Shown: positions 1 to 10,713, counted from the stretch's first letter. The stretch: 64,000 bases of DNA from Neptunomonas antarctica (GCF_001305295.1 NZ_LJSI01000017.1:1-64000); one strand, 5' to 3'. Notes: generated by a model from the letters alone, not told the origin. Numbers and translations are program-made.

Positions 1-1
1 T

Positions 2-91
2 CGCAGTAAGAAAAAGAACAGTATAAAACCGGTCGTACTCGGGCCGGGGATCTTCAGCCGGGCTAAAGACTGGCTGAAAGGAAATTTTTAA
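2..91 (+). CDS. ftsA: FtsA C-terminal end (partial)
   Basis: This is the last 29 codons of a gene that begins upstream of the window. The reading frame from base 2 stays open to a TAA at 89-91. It ends in a basic, Trp-containing tail (SRAKDWLKGNF), which resembles the C-terminal amphipathic membrane-targeting helix of the actin-like division protein FtsA. The position 76 bp before ftsZ is the usual place for ftsA. The fragment alone is short, so the call rests on the tail and on synteny. Confidence 0.8.
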   Translation, partial: RSKKKNSIKPVVLGPGIFSRAKDWLKGNF

Positions 92-167
92 TTCATTTGA
101 TGCCTGGGTGGTATTAATCCGTATCGTCGGATTTCAATAATGGCATGGAATCCGACAGGAGAACGAA

Positions 168-1331
168 ATGTTTGAGCTATTAGACAGTGTTCCACAAAAT
201 GCAGTGATCAAAGTGATCGGTGTGGGTGGCGGTGGTGGTAATGCCGTCGAACACATGGTCAAAACTGAACTCGAAGGTGTTGAGTTTATGTGTGTAAACA
301 CAGACGCTCAGGCACTGACAAAGATGTCTGCAAAGGGTTTGTTGCAGCTGGGCGGTACCACAACTAAAGGTTTAGGTGCGGGGGCGGATCCTGCCGTAGG
401 TCGTCAGGCAGCTATTGAAGACCGCGAACATATTGCTAAGTTGCTGGAAGGCGCGGATATGGTCTTCATCACCGCAGGTATGGGTGGCGGAACCGGAACC
501 GGAGCCGCGCCAATTGTTGCTGAAGTGGCCAGAGAGCTGGGTATTCTAACGGTTGCTGTGGTGACTAAGCCTTTCCCGTTTGAAGGCCGCAAGCGTATGA
601 AGCTGGCTGAAGAAGGCATAAAAGAGTTACGTGATAACGTTGACTCCCTGATCATTATTCCCAATGAAAAATTGATGAAAGTGCTAGGGCGAAATTGCAG
701 TCTGATTTCTGCTTTTAACACAGCGAATGATGTGCTACGCGGTGCGGTTCAAGGTATTGCTGATCTGATCACACACCCAGGTATGATCAACGTCGACTTT
801 GCAGACGTACGCACTGTGATGTCTGAAATGGGTATGGCGATGATGGGAACCGGTACTGCGCGTGGTGAAAATCGTGCCACGGTGGCTGCTGAAGCAGCGA
901 TCAACAGCCCGCTGCTGGAAGATGTGGATTTGAAAGGCGCCAGCGGTATTCTGGTTAATATTACCGCCGGTCTGGATCTTAGCCTGGGTGAGTTTACCGA
1001 AGTTGGTCATATTGTCGAAGAGTATGCCTCTGACGACGCCACTATTGTTGTCGGTACTGTCATCGACCCTGAAATGAAAGATGATATTAAAGTGACGGTC
1101 GTTGCGACAGGTTTTGATAAGCGTCCTGAGCCTGTGAAAACAGTGATGCCAACGCACAAACGCCCGGATGGGACGATCAACTTTAATCAGATCGAACTAC
1201 CCACTGTGTTGCGTCGACAAAAGCAAGAAGCGTTGCTGGAGCCGACAAAAACGCAGGACCGTAAAGACGATAAATCGCAAGATGTGGATACCTTAGATAT
1301 TCCTACTTACCTTCGTCGTCAGGCTGATTAA
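168..1331 (+). CDS. ftsZ: Cell division protein FtsZ
   Basis: Tubulin-like GTPase that polymerises into the Z ring at midcell. The 387 residues match the family length. The tubulin signature GGGTGTG lies at residues 106-112, a glycine-rich nucleotide-binding segment at 18-24, and the T7-loop region (NVDFAD) near 207. After a variable, charged linker from about residue 320, the conserved C-terminal peptide [12 protein letters not shown] (376-387) is intact; in the family it binds FtsA and ZipA. The start is an ATG preceded by an ACAGGAG ribosome site. It follows ftsA and precedes lpxC by 89 bp, the standard end of the dcw cluster. Confidence 0.98.
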   Translation: MFELLDSVPQNAVIKVIGVGGGGGNAVEHMVKTELEGVEFMCVNTDAQALTKMSAKGLLQLGGTTTKGLGAGADPAVGRQAAIEDREHIAKLLEGADMVFITAGMGGGTGTGAAPIVAEVARELGILTVAVVTKPFPFEGRKRMKLAEEGIKELRDNVDSLIIIPNEKLMKVLGRNCSLISAFNTANDVLRGAVQGIADLITHPGMINVDFADVRTVMSEMGMAMMGTGTARGENRATVAAEAAINSPLLEDVDLKGASGILVNITAGLDLSLGEFTEVGHIVEEYASDDATIVVGTVIDPEMKDDIKVTVVATGFDKRPEPVKTVMPTHKRPDGTINFNQIELPTVLRRQKQEALLEPTKTQDRKDDKSQDVDTLDIPTYLRRQAD

Positions 1332-1420
1332 AGAGAAGAGTCGGGTAACATTGGTTGCCGGTTTGGTGCTATTTTGTTACTATTTTGCGCAATTGGACAA
1401 ATTTTAAACTTGGCGGACGC

Positions 1421-2335
1421 ATGATCAGACAACGAACTCTGAATAACAGTATTAAGGCTACCGGAATTGGTCTGCATACCGGACAAAAAGTGTACTTAAC
1501 ACTCAAGCCGGCCCCTGTTGATACGGGTATTGTTTTTCGCCGTACTGATATAGAGCCAGTGATTGATATTGCCGCCTGCACAGAGAATGTTGTCGATACT
1601 ACGTTGTCAACAAATCTGGGCAAGGATGGCGTCCGTGTTGCTACCGTAGAGCATTTATTGTCAGCATTAGCGGGCTTAGGTATAGATAACGCGATAGTTG
1701 AGCTGAGTTCAGAAGAAGTTCCGATTATGGATGGTAGCGCTGCGCCGTTTGTATTCCTGATTCAGTCTGCAGGTATTGCGGAGCAAGAAGCTCCTAAGCA
1801 GTTTATTCGTGTTTTAAAAGAAGTGACAGTCAGTTCTGAGGGGAAATCAGCAACTTTTCGTCCTTTTGAAGGCTTTAAAGTGGGCTTTTGTATCGAGTTT
1901 GAACATCCTGCTTTTGAAGGTCGTAGCAAAGAAACCACATTGGACTTCTCAAGTACCTCGTTTGTGAAGGAAGTCAGCCGTGCCAGAACCTTTGGCTTTA
2001 TGCGGGACTTTGAGTATCTGCGTTCACAAAATCTTGCGTTGGGTGGTAGTCTTGAGAATGCGATTGTCGTCGATGACTATCGCATCTTAAATGATGATGG
2101 TTTACGTTATGACGATGAATTTGTAAAACATAAAGTATTGGACGCAGTCGGTGATCTTTATCTGCTGGGTAAAAGTTTGATTGGTGAATTTTTTGGTCAT
2201 AAATCAGGTCATTATTTAAACAACTTATTGTTAAATAAGTTGTTGGAAACAAAAGATGCCTGGGAAATTGTTACCTTTGAAGATCAGGAGCAAAAAGCTC
2301 CAATCTCATATCAGAAGCCCGCTTTGGCGGACTAA
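1421..2335 (+). CDS. lpxC: UDP-3-O-acyl-N-acetylglucosamine deacetylase LpxC
   Basis: Zinc amidase that carries out the committed step of lipid A synthesis in the cytoplasm. The 304 residues match the family. Expected active-site elements are visible: the VEHLLSAL motif with Glu77-His78, and the HKVLDAVGD helix near residue 237, which carries the second zinc His and the Asp. The frame is open further upstream, from 1355, but the ATG at 1421 gives the canonical N-terminus MIRQRTLNN and has a GGCGGA-like ribosome site. A strong terminator follows at 2355, so lpxC is probably the end of the dcw transcript. Confidence 0.97.
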   Translation: MIRQRTLNNSIKATGIGLHTGQKVYLTLKPAPVDTGIVFRRTDIEPVIDIAACTENVVDTTLSTNLGKDGVRVATVEHLLSALAGLGIDNAIVELSSEEVPIMDGSAAPFVFLIQSAGIAEQEAPKQFIRVLKEVTVSSEGKSATFRPFEGFKVGFCIEFEHPAFEGRSKETTLDFSSTSFVKEVSRARTFGFMRDFEYLRSQNLALGGSLENAIVVDDYRILNDDGLRYDDEFVKHKVLDAVGDLYLLGKSLIGEFFGHKSGHYLNNLLLNKLLETKDAWEIVTFEDQEQKAPISYQKPALAD

Positions 2336-2354
2336 GTAGTGTGAGAAACAGAAT

Positions 2355-2378
2355 GCCGGGCTTATAGCCCGGCTTTTT
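2355..2378 (+). terminator. Rho-independent terminator after lpxC
   Basis: A perfect 7-bp GC stem (GCCGGGC / GCCCGGC) with loop TTATA is followed directly by TTTTT. It lies 20 bp after the lpxC stop and separates lpxC from secA. Confidence 0.9.
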
Positions 2379-2534
2379 AATATATAAAGAGAGATAAATC
2401 ATAACTTTATACATTGAGAGGTTGAGATTCCCCATCTCGCCCCAAATAAAGATAGAATACCCTTTTTATAGTATTTACATTAATACAGTACAGTCGCTTT
2501 CGGCTACTGGAACTTATGGAAAGATAATCAATAT

Positions 2535-5294
2535 ATGCTGACCTCATTGTTTAAAAAAGTCTTTGGTAACAAAAACGACCGAGAATTAAAGCGTATGGGA
2601 AAGCTGGTTAAGCTGATCAATGCGTTTGAAGAAGAGATCGAAAAACTGACCGATGCTGACATAAAAGCGAAAACGGAGGATTTCAAACAACAGGTCGCGA
2701 ATGGCACTTCACTGGAAGACATTCTTCCTGAAGCTTTTGCCTTGGTGCGTGAGGCTTCTAAGCGCTCAATGAATTTACGCCACTTTGACGTGCAGATGAT
2801 TGGTGGTATTACACTGCATGAAGGTAATGTTGCAGAGATGCGTACCGGTGAAGGTAAAACGCTGGTGGCAACCTTGGCTGTCTACCTGAATGCATTAGAA
2901 GGTAAAGGCGTTCACCTCGTTACCGTCAACGACTATCTGGCTAGCCGCGACGCTGAATGGATGCGTCCATTGTATGAAGCGCTGGGTTTGACGGTGGGTG
3001 TGGCTTTATCCCGTCAGGATCCTGAGATTAAACGTGCGGCGTATGCTGCGGATATTACCTATGGTACTAACAACGAGTTCGGTTTCGATTATCTGCGTGA
3101 CAACATGGCTTTCAGTCCGGCAGAAAAAGTGCAGCGGGACTTTCACTACGCGGTAGTTGATGAGGTGGATTCTATCCTGATTGATGAGGCGCGTACTCCG
3201 CTGATTATCTCTGGTCCTGCGGAAGATAGCTCTGCAATGTACGAGAAAGTGAATCTGTTGATTCCTAACTTGTTGCGTTTCGATGGTGAGATTGATGTAA
3301 AAGATACCGAGCAAGTAATTAACGAACACTTTGTTGTTGATGAGAAAAGTCGAACAGTTGAACTGACTGAAGCGGGTCATCAGGTGATTGAAGACTTGCT
3401 GACGAAGGAAGGCATTCTGGCCGAAGGTGAAAGCCTGTATGCACCGCATAACCTGAATCGTCTGCACCATGTGTTGGCGGCGTTGCGTGCGCACAACCTT
3501 TTTCAGCGTGATAAAGATTATATTGTTCAGGATGGTCAGGTAGTGATTGTTGATGAACATACCGGTCGTATCATGCCGGGACGGCGCTGGTCTGAAGGCC
3601 TGCATCAGGCAGTAGAAGCCAAAGAAGGTGTCGCTATACAGCTTGAAAGCCAAACGCTGGCATCGACGACTTTCCAGAATTACTTCCGTTTATACGGCAA
3701 GCTGGCAGGTATGACCGGAACAGCCGATACCGAAGCGTTCGAGTTGCGTCAGACTTATGCATTGGATGTTATTGTTATACCTCCGAACCGTCCGGTAGCG
3801 CGTATCGATTCAAATGATATTATTTTTCTGTCAATGGAAGAAAAGTATGATGCCATTATTAAAGAGATCGCTGCCTGCCGTGAGCATGGCCAGCCGGTTC
3901 TTGTCGGTACGGCTTCTGTTGAATCGTCTGAGTTAATCTCAAATTACCTTAATAAAGCCAATGTTCAACATAATGTATTAAATGCTAAAAACCATGAACG
4001 TGAAGCGATCATCATCGCCGAAGCGGGTCGTCCGGGTGCGGTGACGATTGCAACCAACATGGCAGGCCGTGGTACCGATATTACGCTGGGAGGAAAGCTG
4101 GAGCTTGAAATCTCACTGCTTGAAAACCCAACAGAAGCCGATATTGCAGCAGCGACAGCCGATTGGGAGCAGCGTAATACGCAGGTATTAGCGGCGGGTG
4201 GTTTACATATTATTGGTACCGAGCGTCATGAATCTCGCCGTATCGATAATCAGTTGCGTGGCCGTGCAGGTCGACAGGGTGACCCTGGTTCTTCACGTTT
4301 CTTCTTGTCATTGGAAGATGATTTGATGCGCATCTTTGCCTCTGACCGCGTGCGTGGCTTTATGCAAGCGTTGGGTATGGAAAAAGGTGAAGCGATTGAA
4401 CACAAAATGGTGTCCAATGCGATTGAAAAAGCACAACGTAAAGTAGAAGGGCGTAACTTTGATATTCGTAAATCATTGCTGGAATATGATGATGTGGCGA
4501 ATGATCAGCGTACGGTAATCTATAATCAGCGTAATGAGTTGATGGCCGCAGAGGATATCTCTGAAACCATTAAAGCTATTCGTGAAGAGGTTATCGATAA
4601 CTCTATCAGTAATCATATTCAACCGCAGAGCCTGGCTGAACAATGGGATGTTGGAAGTCTTGAGCGTGCTCTGGAAGCAGAGTTTGCGCTAAACCTGCCG
4701 ATACAGCAGTGGCTTGACGAAGATAGCTCATTACATGAAGAAACCTTACGTGTAAAAATTCAGAGCGAAATCAGTGCTGCTTACGAAGCAAAAGAAGCCA
4801 TCGCTGGCGAGAAAAGTATTCGTTTGTTTGAAAAGCAGGTCATGCTTCAGGTGCTCGACACTCTCTGGAAAGAACACCTTCAAACCATGGATCATCTACG
4901 CCAGGGTATTCATCTACGTGGCTATGCGCAGAAAAATCCGAAACAAGAATATAAGCGTGAATCGTTTGCTCTGTTTCAGGAGTTATTGGAAAATATTAAA
5001 CGCGATGTGATTAAAATCCTCAGCCATGTTCAGGTTCAGATGCCTGAAGAGGTCGAGGTTATTGAGCAGCAGCGTCGTGAACAGTTAGCACAACAGGAAA
5101 TGAGCTTCGAGCATTCAAGTGAGTCTGGATTTGCTGAAAAAAGCCCGAAAAATGACACTGATACAAAAAGCCTGGAAAATGAATCTGATACACCCGAAAC
5201 ATTCGTCAGAGACGAGCGTAAGGTCGGGCGTAATGAGCCTTGTCCTTGTGGTTCGGGCAAAAAATACAAACAGTGTCACGGACAATTAAGCTAA
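2535..5294 (+). CDS. secA: Protein translocase ATPase SecA
   Basis: Motor ATPase that drives unfolded preproteins through SecYEG. The 919 residues are typical of gammaproteobacteria. Walker A is at 105-109 (GEGKT), the DEAD-like Walker B region ([12 protein letters not shown]) lies near 210, and helicase motifs with the AGRQGDPG segment follow in the second motor domain. The C-terminal SecB- and zinc-binding tail is intact, with Cys903, Cys905, Cys914 and His915. The gene has its own 199-bp leader after the lpxC terminator. I could not find a secM-like reading frame there, so translation-arrest control of the Escherichia type is not evident. Confidence 0.98.
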   Translation: MLTSLFKKVFGNKNDRELKRMGKLVKLINAFEEEIEKLTDADIKAKTEDFKQQVANGTSLEDILPEAFALVREASKRSMNLRHFDVQMIGGITLHEGNVAEMRTGEGKTLVATLAVYLNALEGKGVHLVTVNDYLASRDAEWMRPLYEALGLTVGVALSRQDPEIKRAAYAADITYGTNNEFGFDYLRDNMAFSPAEKVQRDFHYAVVDEVDSILIDEARTPLIISGPAEDSSAMYEKVNLLIPNLLRFDGEIDVKDTEQVINEHFVVDEKSRTVELTEAGHQVIEDLLTKEGILAEGESLYAPHNLNRLHHVLAALRAHNLFQRDKDYIVQDGQVVIVDEHTGRIMPGRRWSEGLHQAVEAKEGVAIQLESQTLASTTFQNYFRLYGKLAGMTGTADTEAFELRQTYALDVIVIPPNRPVARIDSNDIIFLSMEEKYDAIIKEIAACREHGQPVLVGTASVESSELISNYLNKANVQHNVLNAKNHEREAIIIAEAGRPGAVTIATNMAGRGTDITLGGKLELEISLLENPTEADIAAATADWEQRNTQVLAAGGLHIIGTERHESRRIDNQLRGRAGRQGDPGSSRFFLSLEDDLMRIFASDRVRGFMQALGMEKGEAIEHKMVSNAIEKAQRKVEGRNFDIRKSLLEYDDVANDQRTVIYNQRNELMAAEDISETIKAIREEVIDNSISNHIQPQSLAEQWDVGSLERALEAEFALNLPIQQWLDEDSSLHEETLRVKIQSEISAAYEAKEAIAGEKSIRLFEKQVMLQVLDTLWKEHLQTMDHLRQGIHLRGYAQKNPKQEYKRESFALFQELLENIKRDVIKILSHVQVQMPEEVEVIEQQRREQLAQQEMSFEHSSESGFAEKSPKNDTDTKSLENESDTPETFVRDERKVGRNEPCPCGSGKKYKQCHGQLS

Positions 5295-5305
5295 ACGATT
5301 TAGCT
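5289..5305 (+). other. Perfect hairpin over the secA stop codon
   Basis: A 7-bp perfect inverted repeat, AGCTAAA-CGA-TTTAGCT, begins within the last secA codons and includes the TAA stop. It has no T-tract of its own and lies 30 bp before a conventional terminator. It may be a 3'-end stabilising stem or have no role. Confidence 0.45.
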
Positions 5306-5334
5306 AAATTAAGAACATCAATAATGATAGATGA

Positions 5335-5366
5335 AAGAAAGCAGCGTTGGCTGCTTTCTTTTCTTT
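5335..5366 (+). terminator. Rho-independent terminator after secA
   Basis: The stem GAAAGCAGC / GCTGCTTTC (9 bp, extendable by two A-T pairs) has loop GTTG and is followed by TTTTCTTT. It separates secA from argJ; the argJ ribosome site AGAGGA begins just after it. Confidence 0.85.
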
Positions 5367-5380
5367 AAGAGGAAAATAAA

Positions 5381-6598
5381 ATGGCGGTCGGTCCTGCAAT
5401 ATTACCTGTACTTCATCCGATTAACGGTGTGCGTTTGGGCATTGCTTCAGCGGGCATTAAAAAGCCTGGTCGCAAGGATGTCGTTGTTTTAGAAATAGCT
5501 GAGCAGGCCACGCTGGCTGGCGTGTTTACACAAAATGCATTTTGCGCCGCCCCTGTTATTATTTCTAAAGAACATCTTAGACAGGGAGCTAACCGCTATT
5601 TATTAATCAATACCGGTAATGCAAATGCCGGTACCGGTGCGCAAGGTATGCAGGATGGTTACGCCTGCTGCAGCGCATTAGCTGAAGCCGTTGGCGTTAC
5701 TCGCGAAGATATTCTGCCTTTTTCTACCGGTGTTATCGGTGAGTCGCTTCCCGTCGATAAAATTGTCAGCGCTTTGCCGGCGGCATTGGCGAATTTAAAC
5801 GACAACCTCTGGGCGGAAGCCGCATCAGGTATTATGACTACGGATACACGGCCTAAAGGGGCGTGCGTACAATTTTCGTATGAAGGGCAAACAATTACGT
5901 TAACCGGTATCTCGAAAGGTGCCGGTATGATTATGCCCAATATGGCGACTATGTTGGGCTTTGCTGCTACAGACGCAGTCGTTGATGCTGAGCTACTGCA
6001 GGCTTTGTTGAAAGAGGCTGCTGACCTTACGTTCAATCGTATTACTATTGATGGCGACACCTCTACTAATGACTCCTGCATGCTCATTGCTACGGGCAAG
6101 TCTGGTGTTGTTATCAGCAAAGAAAACGAGACGTTGTATCGTCTGTTTAAAGATGCATTACATCAGGTGATGCTAGAGTTGTCGCTGGCTATTGTAAAAG
6201 ATGGTGAAGGTGCTACTAAACTGGTCACGATTTGTGTTGAGTCTGCAGCTACACAAAAAGAAGCGTTAGCGACAGCTTATACCGTTGCGCATTCTCCTTT
6301 GGTTAAAACCGCGTTGTTCGCTAGTGATCCTAACTGGGGTCGGATTCTGGCAGCCGTGGGCCGGGCTGGTATTGAAAATCTGCAATTGGATAATTTGCAG
6401 ATCTATCTGGATGATGTCTGCATTGTTGAGAAAGGCGGACGTGCAGATAGCTATACAGAAGCGGCAGGCAAGAAGGTGATGAGCCAGGAAAATATCCTTA
6501 TTAAGATCATATTAAACCGTGGTGATATTAGCGAAACCGTATGGACGACGGATCTTTCGGTTGACTATGTCACCATTAATGCCGATTACCGTAGCTAA
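5381..6598 (+). CDS. argJ: Bifunctional ornithine acetyltransferase / N-acetylglutamate synthase ArgJ
   Basis: Transfers the acetyl group from N-acetylornithine to glutamate in the cyclic arginine pathway. The 405-residue protein is full length. The autoproteolysis site that makes the alpha and beta chains is visible as NMAT-MLG, with Thr190 as the expected new N-terminal nucleophile. Whether it also uses acetyl-CoA cannot be read from sequence. The ATG has a good AGAGGA site 8 bp upstream. Its stop overlaps the ATG of the next gene (TAATG), so argJ and mutT are translationally coupled. Confidence 0.97.
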   Translation: MAVGPAILPVLHPINGVRLGIASAGIKKPGRKDVVVLEIAEQATLAGVFTQNAFCAAPVIISKEHLRQGANRYLLINTGNANAGTGAQGMQDGYACCSALAEAVGVTREDILPFSTGVIGESLPVDKIVSALPAALANLNDNLWAEAASGIMTTDTRPKGACVQFSYEGQTITLTGISKGAGMIMPNMATMLGFAATDAVVDAELLQALLKEAADLTFNRITIDGDTSTNDSCMLIATGKSGVVISKENETLYRLFKDALHQVMLELSLAIVKDGEGATKLVTICVESAATQKEALATAYTVAHSPLVKTALFASDPNWGRILAAVGRAGIENLQLDNLQIYLDDVCIVEKGGRADSYTEAAGKKVMSQENILIKIILNRGDISETVWTTDLSVDYVTINADYRS

Positions 6599-7629
6599 TG
6601 GCTGTACCTGTACTTCTAACTACGGCTAGCCAGAAAAAGTGTCTGAATCCAGATGCACGGTCAATAGAAGGCGTGAGTCAGGAGCGTAATCGAAAACTGA
6701 TTCATGTCGCCGCTGCTGTTATTGAAGACGCTAAAGGAAATGTTTTTCTGGCAAAGCGCCCTGATGATAAGCATCAGGGAGGTCTTTGGGAGTTTCCTGG
6801 TGGTAAGGTGGAGTCAGGTGAGTCATCCGAAACCGCACTTGCGCGGGAGCTTGATGAAGAGATAGGTATTCAGGTTGTACAGTCTGAACCGCTGATACAA
6901 ATACCCTATCACTATCCTGATAAGTCGGTTTTTCTGGATGTATTTCGTGTCACGGAATTTGCTGGAAAGGCGCGGGGGAGGGAAGGGCAGGAAGTCCGCT
7001 GGGTGCCCATCAGTGAACTCGATAGTTATGCTTTCCCTGCGGCGAATAAACCGATATTGAATGCAGTCTTATTGCCCGAACGTCTCTTGATTACACCTTC
7101 ATGCGAGACCGCTTTGGCCTGCCTGCAAGGTATAGAAACAGCGTTAGGTAAGCATGATCTACAATGGGTTATGTTAAGACAAAAGCAGTTAACAGCAACT
7201 CAGTTTGCTCGATGGGTCGTAACATTACAGAACCATAAAATGATGCAGAGTAAATTACTGACGCTGAATTGTTCGGTGGCTTTGGCAAATGAGCTGCAAG
7301 CGGAATCCGTGCATCTATCCTCAGAGCGCTTGATGGCGCTATCACACAGAGAGGTCTTTACCGGACGTTTTTTGGGGGCTTCCTGCCATACGCAGGAAGA
7401 ACTGAACCAAGCTGTAGCGCTGCAGTGTGACTACGTCACATTATCACCGTTGAACAACACCGATACTCATCCAGGCACTGAGCCATTAGGCTGGGAAGCC
7501 GCTAAAATGATGGTGTCAGAAACGCCGCTGCCGGTTTTCTTGCTCGGTGGAATGAAGGCCGTGGACCTTGCACTCGTCCGAACCCTGGGCGCCCAGGGGA
7601 TGGCGGCTATTAATGCATGGTGGACGTAA
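6598..7629 (+). CDS. mutT: MutT Nudix hydrolase fused to a thiamine-phosphate-synthase-like domain
   Basis: The N-terminal half (about residues 36-165) is a Nudix hydrolase with a complete Nudix box, from GGKVESGE to RELDEEIGI, of the MutT type that removes 8-oxo-dGTP from the nucleotide pool. The C-terminal half (about 175-343) resembles the TIM-barrel of thiamine monophosphate synthase (ThiE/TenI-like), ending in VFLLGGMKA and [14 protein letters not shown]. This two-domain form is known in Pseudomonas and relatives at the same locus. The ATG overlaps the argJ stop; the first 35 residues are poorly family-like, so a later start such as GTG at 6673 is possible. The 3' end overlaps yacG by 20 bp, tail to tail. 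Confidence 0.9.
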   Translation: MAVPVLLTTASQKKCLNPDARSIEGVSQERNRKLIHVAAAVIEDAKGNVFLAKRPDDKHQGGLWEFPGGKVESGESSETALARELDEEIGIQVVQSEPLIQIPYHYPDKSVFLDVFRVTEFAGKARGREGQEVRWVPISELDSYAFPAANKPILNAVLLPERLLITPSCETALACLQGIETALGKHDLQWVMLRQKQLTATQFARWVVTLQNHKMMQSKLLTLNCSVALANELQAESVHLSSERLMALSHREVFTGRFLGASCHTQEELNQAVALQCDYVTLSPLNNTDTHPGTEPLGWEAAKMMVSETPLPVFLLGGMKAVDLALVRTLGAQGMAAINAWWT

Positions 7630-7831
7630 GTTGCGAATTGCTATTGATTACATCACTACCGCTATAGTCGTCATCAAATTCATCTGATGGCTGTTGCGGA
7701 ATCTTATATTCTTCGCTAGCCCAGGCGCCTAAGTCAATTAGTTTGCAGCGATCGCTACAAAAAGGACGGGAGCTATTGGACGGATCCCAGAGTGACGGGC
7801 CTGCGCATTGTGGGCATTTGATTTTTTTCAT
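7610..7831 (-). CDS. yacG: DNA gyrase inhibitor / zinc-binding protein YacG
   Basis: A 73-residue zinc protein with the four-cysteine YacG motif (CPQC, then FCSDRC) followed by the conserved segment [17 protein letters not shown]. In Escherichia coli YacG binds and inhibits DNA gyrase. The start ATG overlaps the coaE stop by 4 bases (ATGA), so both are in one transcript. An acidic, low-complexity C-terminal tail follows the zinc domain, and its coding end overlaps the convergent mutT gene. Confidence 0.95.
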   Translation of the reverse strand: MKKIKCPQCAGPSLWDPSNSSRPFCSDRCKLIDLGAWASEEYKIPQQPSDEFDDDYSGSDVINSNSQLTSTMH

Positions 7832-8454
7832 GTTCGATACTCTGTTGCTGCTAATTCACGCAATTTAAGATCAAGTAACTTGATCTGATTGTGCAGATGA
7901 TTCGGTGTGCCGCTATTATCCAGTACAGTGTCTGCTAAATCCAGCCGCGACTGGCGGGGAAGTTGGGCCGCCATGATGCGTTTTATCTGATCTTCATTAT
8001 TACCGTCGCGGGATTTGGCTCGCTCTATTTGCAGGCTTTCTGGCACATCTATCACGACAATATGATCAACCATTTTGTGCTGGTCCGTTTCTAATAAAAG
8101 AGGCGATACCAGAATGATATAAGGGCTATTGCCCTGGTCTTTCTGATTGGCAGTTTCAATTTTTTCCATAATACGATGGCGAATAATAGGATGCAGTAGC
8201 TGTTCCAGCCATTCGCGTGACTTAATATCAGAAAAAACTGTTTCTCTGAGGCTTGCCCGATCCAGTGCTCCATTGTCTGAAAGCACGCTGGGTCCAAACT
8301 TATCCACTATTTTTTTCAGTGCTATTTCGCCGGGTTCCACGACTTCACGTGCAACAATATCGGCGTCAATAATAGCACGTCCCTGTGTTTCAAACTGTGC
8401 AGAAGCAGCACTTTTTCCACAGCCGATCCCACCTGTTAATCCAACAACCAACAT
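7828..8454 (-). CDS. coaE: Dephospho-CoA kinase CoaE
   Basis: Phosphorylates dephospho-CoA at the ribose 3'-OH, the last step of coenzyme A synthesis. The 208 residues carry the P-loop GGIGCGKS (8-15), the segment [11 protein letters not shown] and the lid motif with RAKSRDG. It lies between pilD and yacG, the common pilBCD-coaE-yacG order. The gap to pilD is 84 bp, so coaE could be read from the pil transcript or from its own promoter. Confidence 0.96.
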   Translation of the reverse strand: MLVVGLTGGIGCGKSAASAQFETQGRAIIDADIVAREVVEPGEIALKKIVDKFGPSVLSDNGALDRASLRETVFSDIKSREWLEQLLHPIIRHRIMEKIETANQKDQGNSPYIILVSPLLLETDQHKMVDHIVVIDVPESLQIERAKSRDGNNEDQIKRIMAAQLPRQSRLDLADTVLDNSGTPNHLHNQIKLLDLKLRELAATEYRT

Positions 8455-8538
8455 AATAAAAAACCTGATATCCGATATTATAGATACTTATAAAAGCTGC
8501 TTATTTAAATTCGAATAAACAGCTTATGTTAAAAAAGC

Positions 8539-9414
8539 TTATGATAAAAAGAGCAGATAAGCCGTTGTTATCTGGTCGCCCCATAACAACGCTATCCAGC
8601 CTGCAATGGCAAGATATGGCCCAAAGGGTAGAGGGTTCTGGGCATCGTGCCGCTTAAATATCATTAATAGCACCGCCAGAATAACACCGCTAACTGAAGA
8701 GAGTAAAATGATTAAAGGCAGGGCAGTTGCGCCACACCATGCACCTAAAGCGGCCAGTAACTTGAAATCACCATAGCCCATGCCTTCTTTGCCAGTCGCC
8801 AGCTTGAACCCCCAGTAGACAAGCCAAAGGCTAAGGTAGCCCAAGGCTGCACCCCATACTGCTGATTCTAAAGAGGCAAAGCTGTTTTGTGCGTTGATCA
8901 GTAAACCGAGCCATAACAGAGGCAGAGTAATTCGATCGGGTAGTAGTTGATGATCAGTATCAATAAAGGTTAACGCGATTAAGCACCAGGTAAAGACAAC
9001 TGCGGCAAGACCGTACACAGTGAAACCAAACTGATAAATAACAACAACGCTCAAAACGGCGGTTAACAGTTCAATCACCGGGTAGCGTAAAGAGATAGAT
9101 GTCTTGCAGGAGGCGCATTTTCCTCTCAAAAACAGGTAGCTGATTACCGGAATGTTTTCATACCAGCGGATTCTATGCTGGCAAGCAGGACAGGTGGATG
9201 CCGGATGCGATAGGTTGAAGGGTGCGGATTGTTCACTATTTTCTTTTTTTTCTTCAATGCCTTCCCGAATGCTGTCCTGCCATTCCCGTTCCATCATCAC
9301 AGGAATACGGTAGATCACAACATTAAGAAAGCTACCAATTAATAATGAAAAAACGAAGGTGAATATAGCCGCATACAGCGGTTCACCGGTCAGCCAATCT
9401 ATCAGGGGTATCAT
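8539..9414 (-). CDS. pilD: Type IV prepilin peptidase / N-methyltransferase PilD
   Basis: Inner-membrane aspartic protease that cleaves the leader of prepilins and methylates the new N-terminal Phe. The 291-residue polytopic protein has the cytoplasmic four-Cys zinc motif (CPAC ... CASC) near residues 75-105. The two catalytic aspartates are visible in FIDTDHQLLPD and in the GMGYGDFK motif. It lies 75 bp downstream of pilC. It probably also processes any type II secretion pseudopilins encoded elsewhere. Confidence 0.96.
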   Translation of the reverse strand: MIPLIDWLTGEPLYAAIFTFVFSLLIGSFLNVVIYRIPVMMEREWQDSIREGIEEKKENSEQSAPFNLSHPASTCPACQHRIRWYENIPVISYLFLRGKCASCKTSISLRYPVIELLTAVLSVVVIYQFGFTVYGLAAVVFTWCLIALTFIDTDHQLLPDRITLPLLWLGLLINAQNSFASLESAVWGAALGYLSLWLVYWGFKLATGKEGMGYGDFKLLAALGAWCGATALPLIILLSSVSGVILAVLLMIFKRHDAQNPLPFGPYLAIAGWIALLWGDQITTAYLLFLS

Positions 9415-9489
9415 ATTAAGAATTTCACCAAGGGTAATGTCGTAAAATGAGATGGATTTTGAAACAATAATAAGAACTCAGGTAGGTTT

Positions 9490-10713
9490 CTACACGACAT
9501 TCCCAAGCTGGAAAATCGGCAAATACATAGCAATCACCAAGCCGCCAACCAATACACCCAAAATGGACATAATCATAGGCTCCATCAGACTGGAAAGATT
9601 ATCGACGGCATTGTCCACCTCTTCTTCGTAAAAACTGGCGACTTTATCCAGCATCATATCTAAAGATCCGGCTTCTTCTCCAATGGCGATCATCTGCACT
9701 GCCATATTAGGGAATATTCCTGTCATAATCACCGCATTCTGTAACGACTGTCCTGTAGAAACACCGTTTCGGATTTGAATAATCGCATTACGATAGACAA
9801 CATTACCCGAAGCGCCGGAGGCGGAATCCAGTGCGTTAACCAAGGGTACGCCGGCAGCAAAGGTGGTGGCTAATGTGCGGGCAAAACGGGCGATCGCCGC
9901 TTTATGAAGTACCTGGCCGAGTACAGGAAGTTTGAGTACACTTCTATCAATAAAATCTGCAAATTTTTGTGATTTTTCTATTGCTTTGGTAAATAAGAAA
10001 CCGGTTAGCATTACGGCAATCAATGCAATAAACCAGTAATCCTGTGCAATTTCAGAAAGGCCGACTACAAACTGAGTAAAGGCCGGAAGTTCCGCACCAA
10101 AACTGGAAAAAATACTTTCAAATTGTGGTACTACTTTAACCAGCAAGATAGCAGAGACAATAATACCCACAATTAATACAGCTGCGGGGTAGGTCATGGC
10201 TTTTTTGATTTTTTTCTTCAGGGATTCAACTTTTTCTTTATAGGTCGCGATACGGTCCAGCATGGTTTCCAGCGCGCCAGATTGTTCGCCAGCACTAACA
10301 AGGCTGCAATATAAATCATCAAAATATTTCGGATGGTCGGCAAGCGATTGGGCAAAATCCTGACCGCCATTGACAGCGGAGCGGATGTCGAAAATTAACT
10401 CCTTAACTTTGGTTTTCTCGACACCGTTGGCCACAATATCCATACCTTGTATCAGCGGCACACCCGCACGCATCATGGTAGCGATCTGGCGGGTAAAATA
10501 AGCGATATCCATTGGCTTAATTGCTTTTCCTTTATCACTAAACAAAGAAAAAGACGACTCTTTCGCTACTTTTTTGGGTAAGATGCCCTGTTTTCGCAAC
10601 AGAGCTTTGGCTGTCGCTACATCAGGTGCGTCTATCTTTCCTTTACTGGTGTTACCGCTTTTATCTTTACCTTGCCAGCTAAAGGTGGCGGACTTTTTCT
10701 GTTTTACTGCCAT
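9490..10713 (-). CDS. pilC: Type IV pilus inner-membrane platform protein PilC
   Basis: A 407-residue GspF-family protein with two repeated cytoplasmic-plus-membrane modules. Each begins with a segment of the type YFTRQIATMMRAGVPLIQGM or ARTLATTFAAGVPLVNAL, and transmembrane spans lie near residues 175-200, 225-245 and 380-400. It couples the PilB and PilT motors to pilus assembly. It follows pilB after 93 bp and precedes pilD. Confidence 0.96.
   Translation of the reverse strand: MAVKQKKSATFSWQGKDKSGNTSKGKIDAPDVATAKALLRKQGILPKKVAKESSFSLFSDKGKAIKPMDIAYFTRQIATMMRAGVPLIQGMDIVANGVEKTKVKELIFDIRSAVNGGQDFAQSLADHPKYFDDLYCSLVSAGEQSGALETMLDRIATYKEKVESLKKKIKKAMTYPAAVLIVGIIVSAILLVKVVPQFESIFSSFGAELPAFTQFVVGLSEIAQDYWFIALIAVMLTGFLFTKAIEKSQKFADFIDRSVLKLPVLGQVLHKAAIARFARTLATTFAAGVPLVNALDSASGASGNVVYRNAIIQIRNGVSTGQSLQNAVIMTGIFPNMAVQMIAIGEEAGSLDMMLDKVASFYEEEVDNAVDNLSSLMEPMIMSILGVLVGGLVIAMYLPIFQLGNVV

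Noticed and set aside
3006-3653. 215-codon open frame on the minus strand inside secA
   Set aside because: It lies wholly opposite a conserved secA region, its translation has no domain-like pattern, and no ribosome site is seen. It is a by-product of secA codon use.
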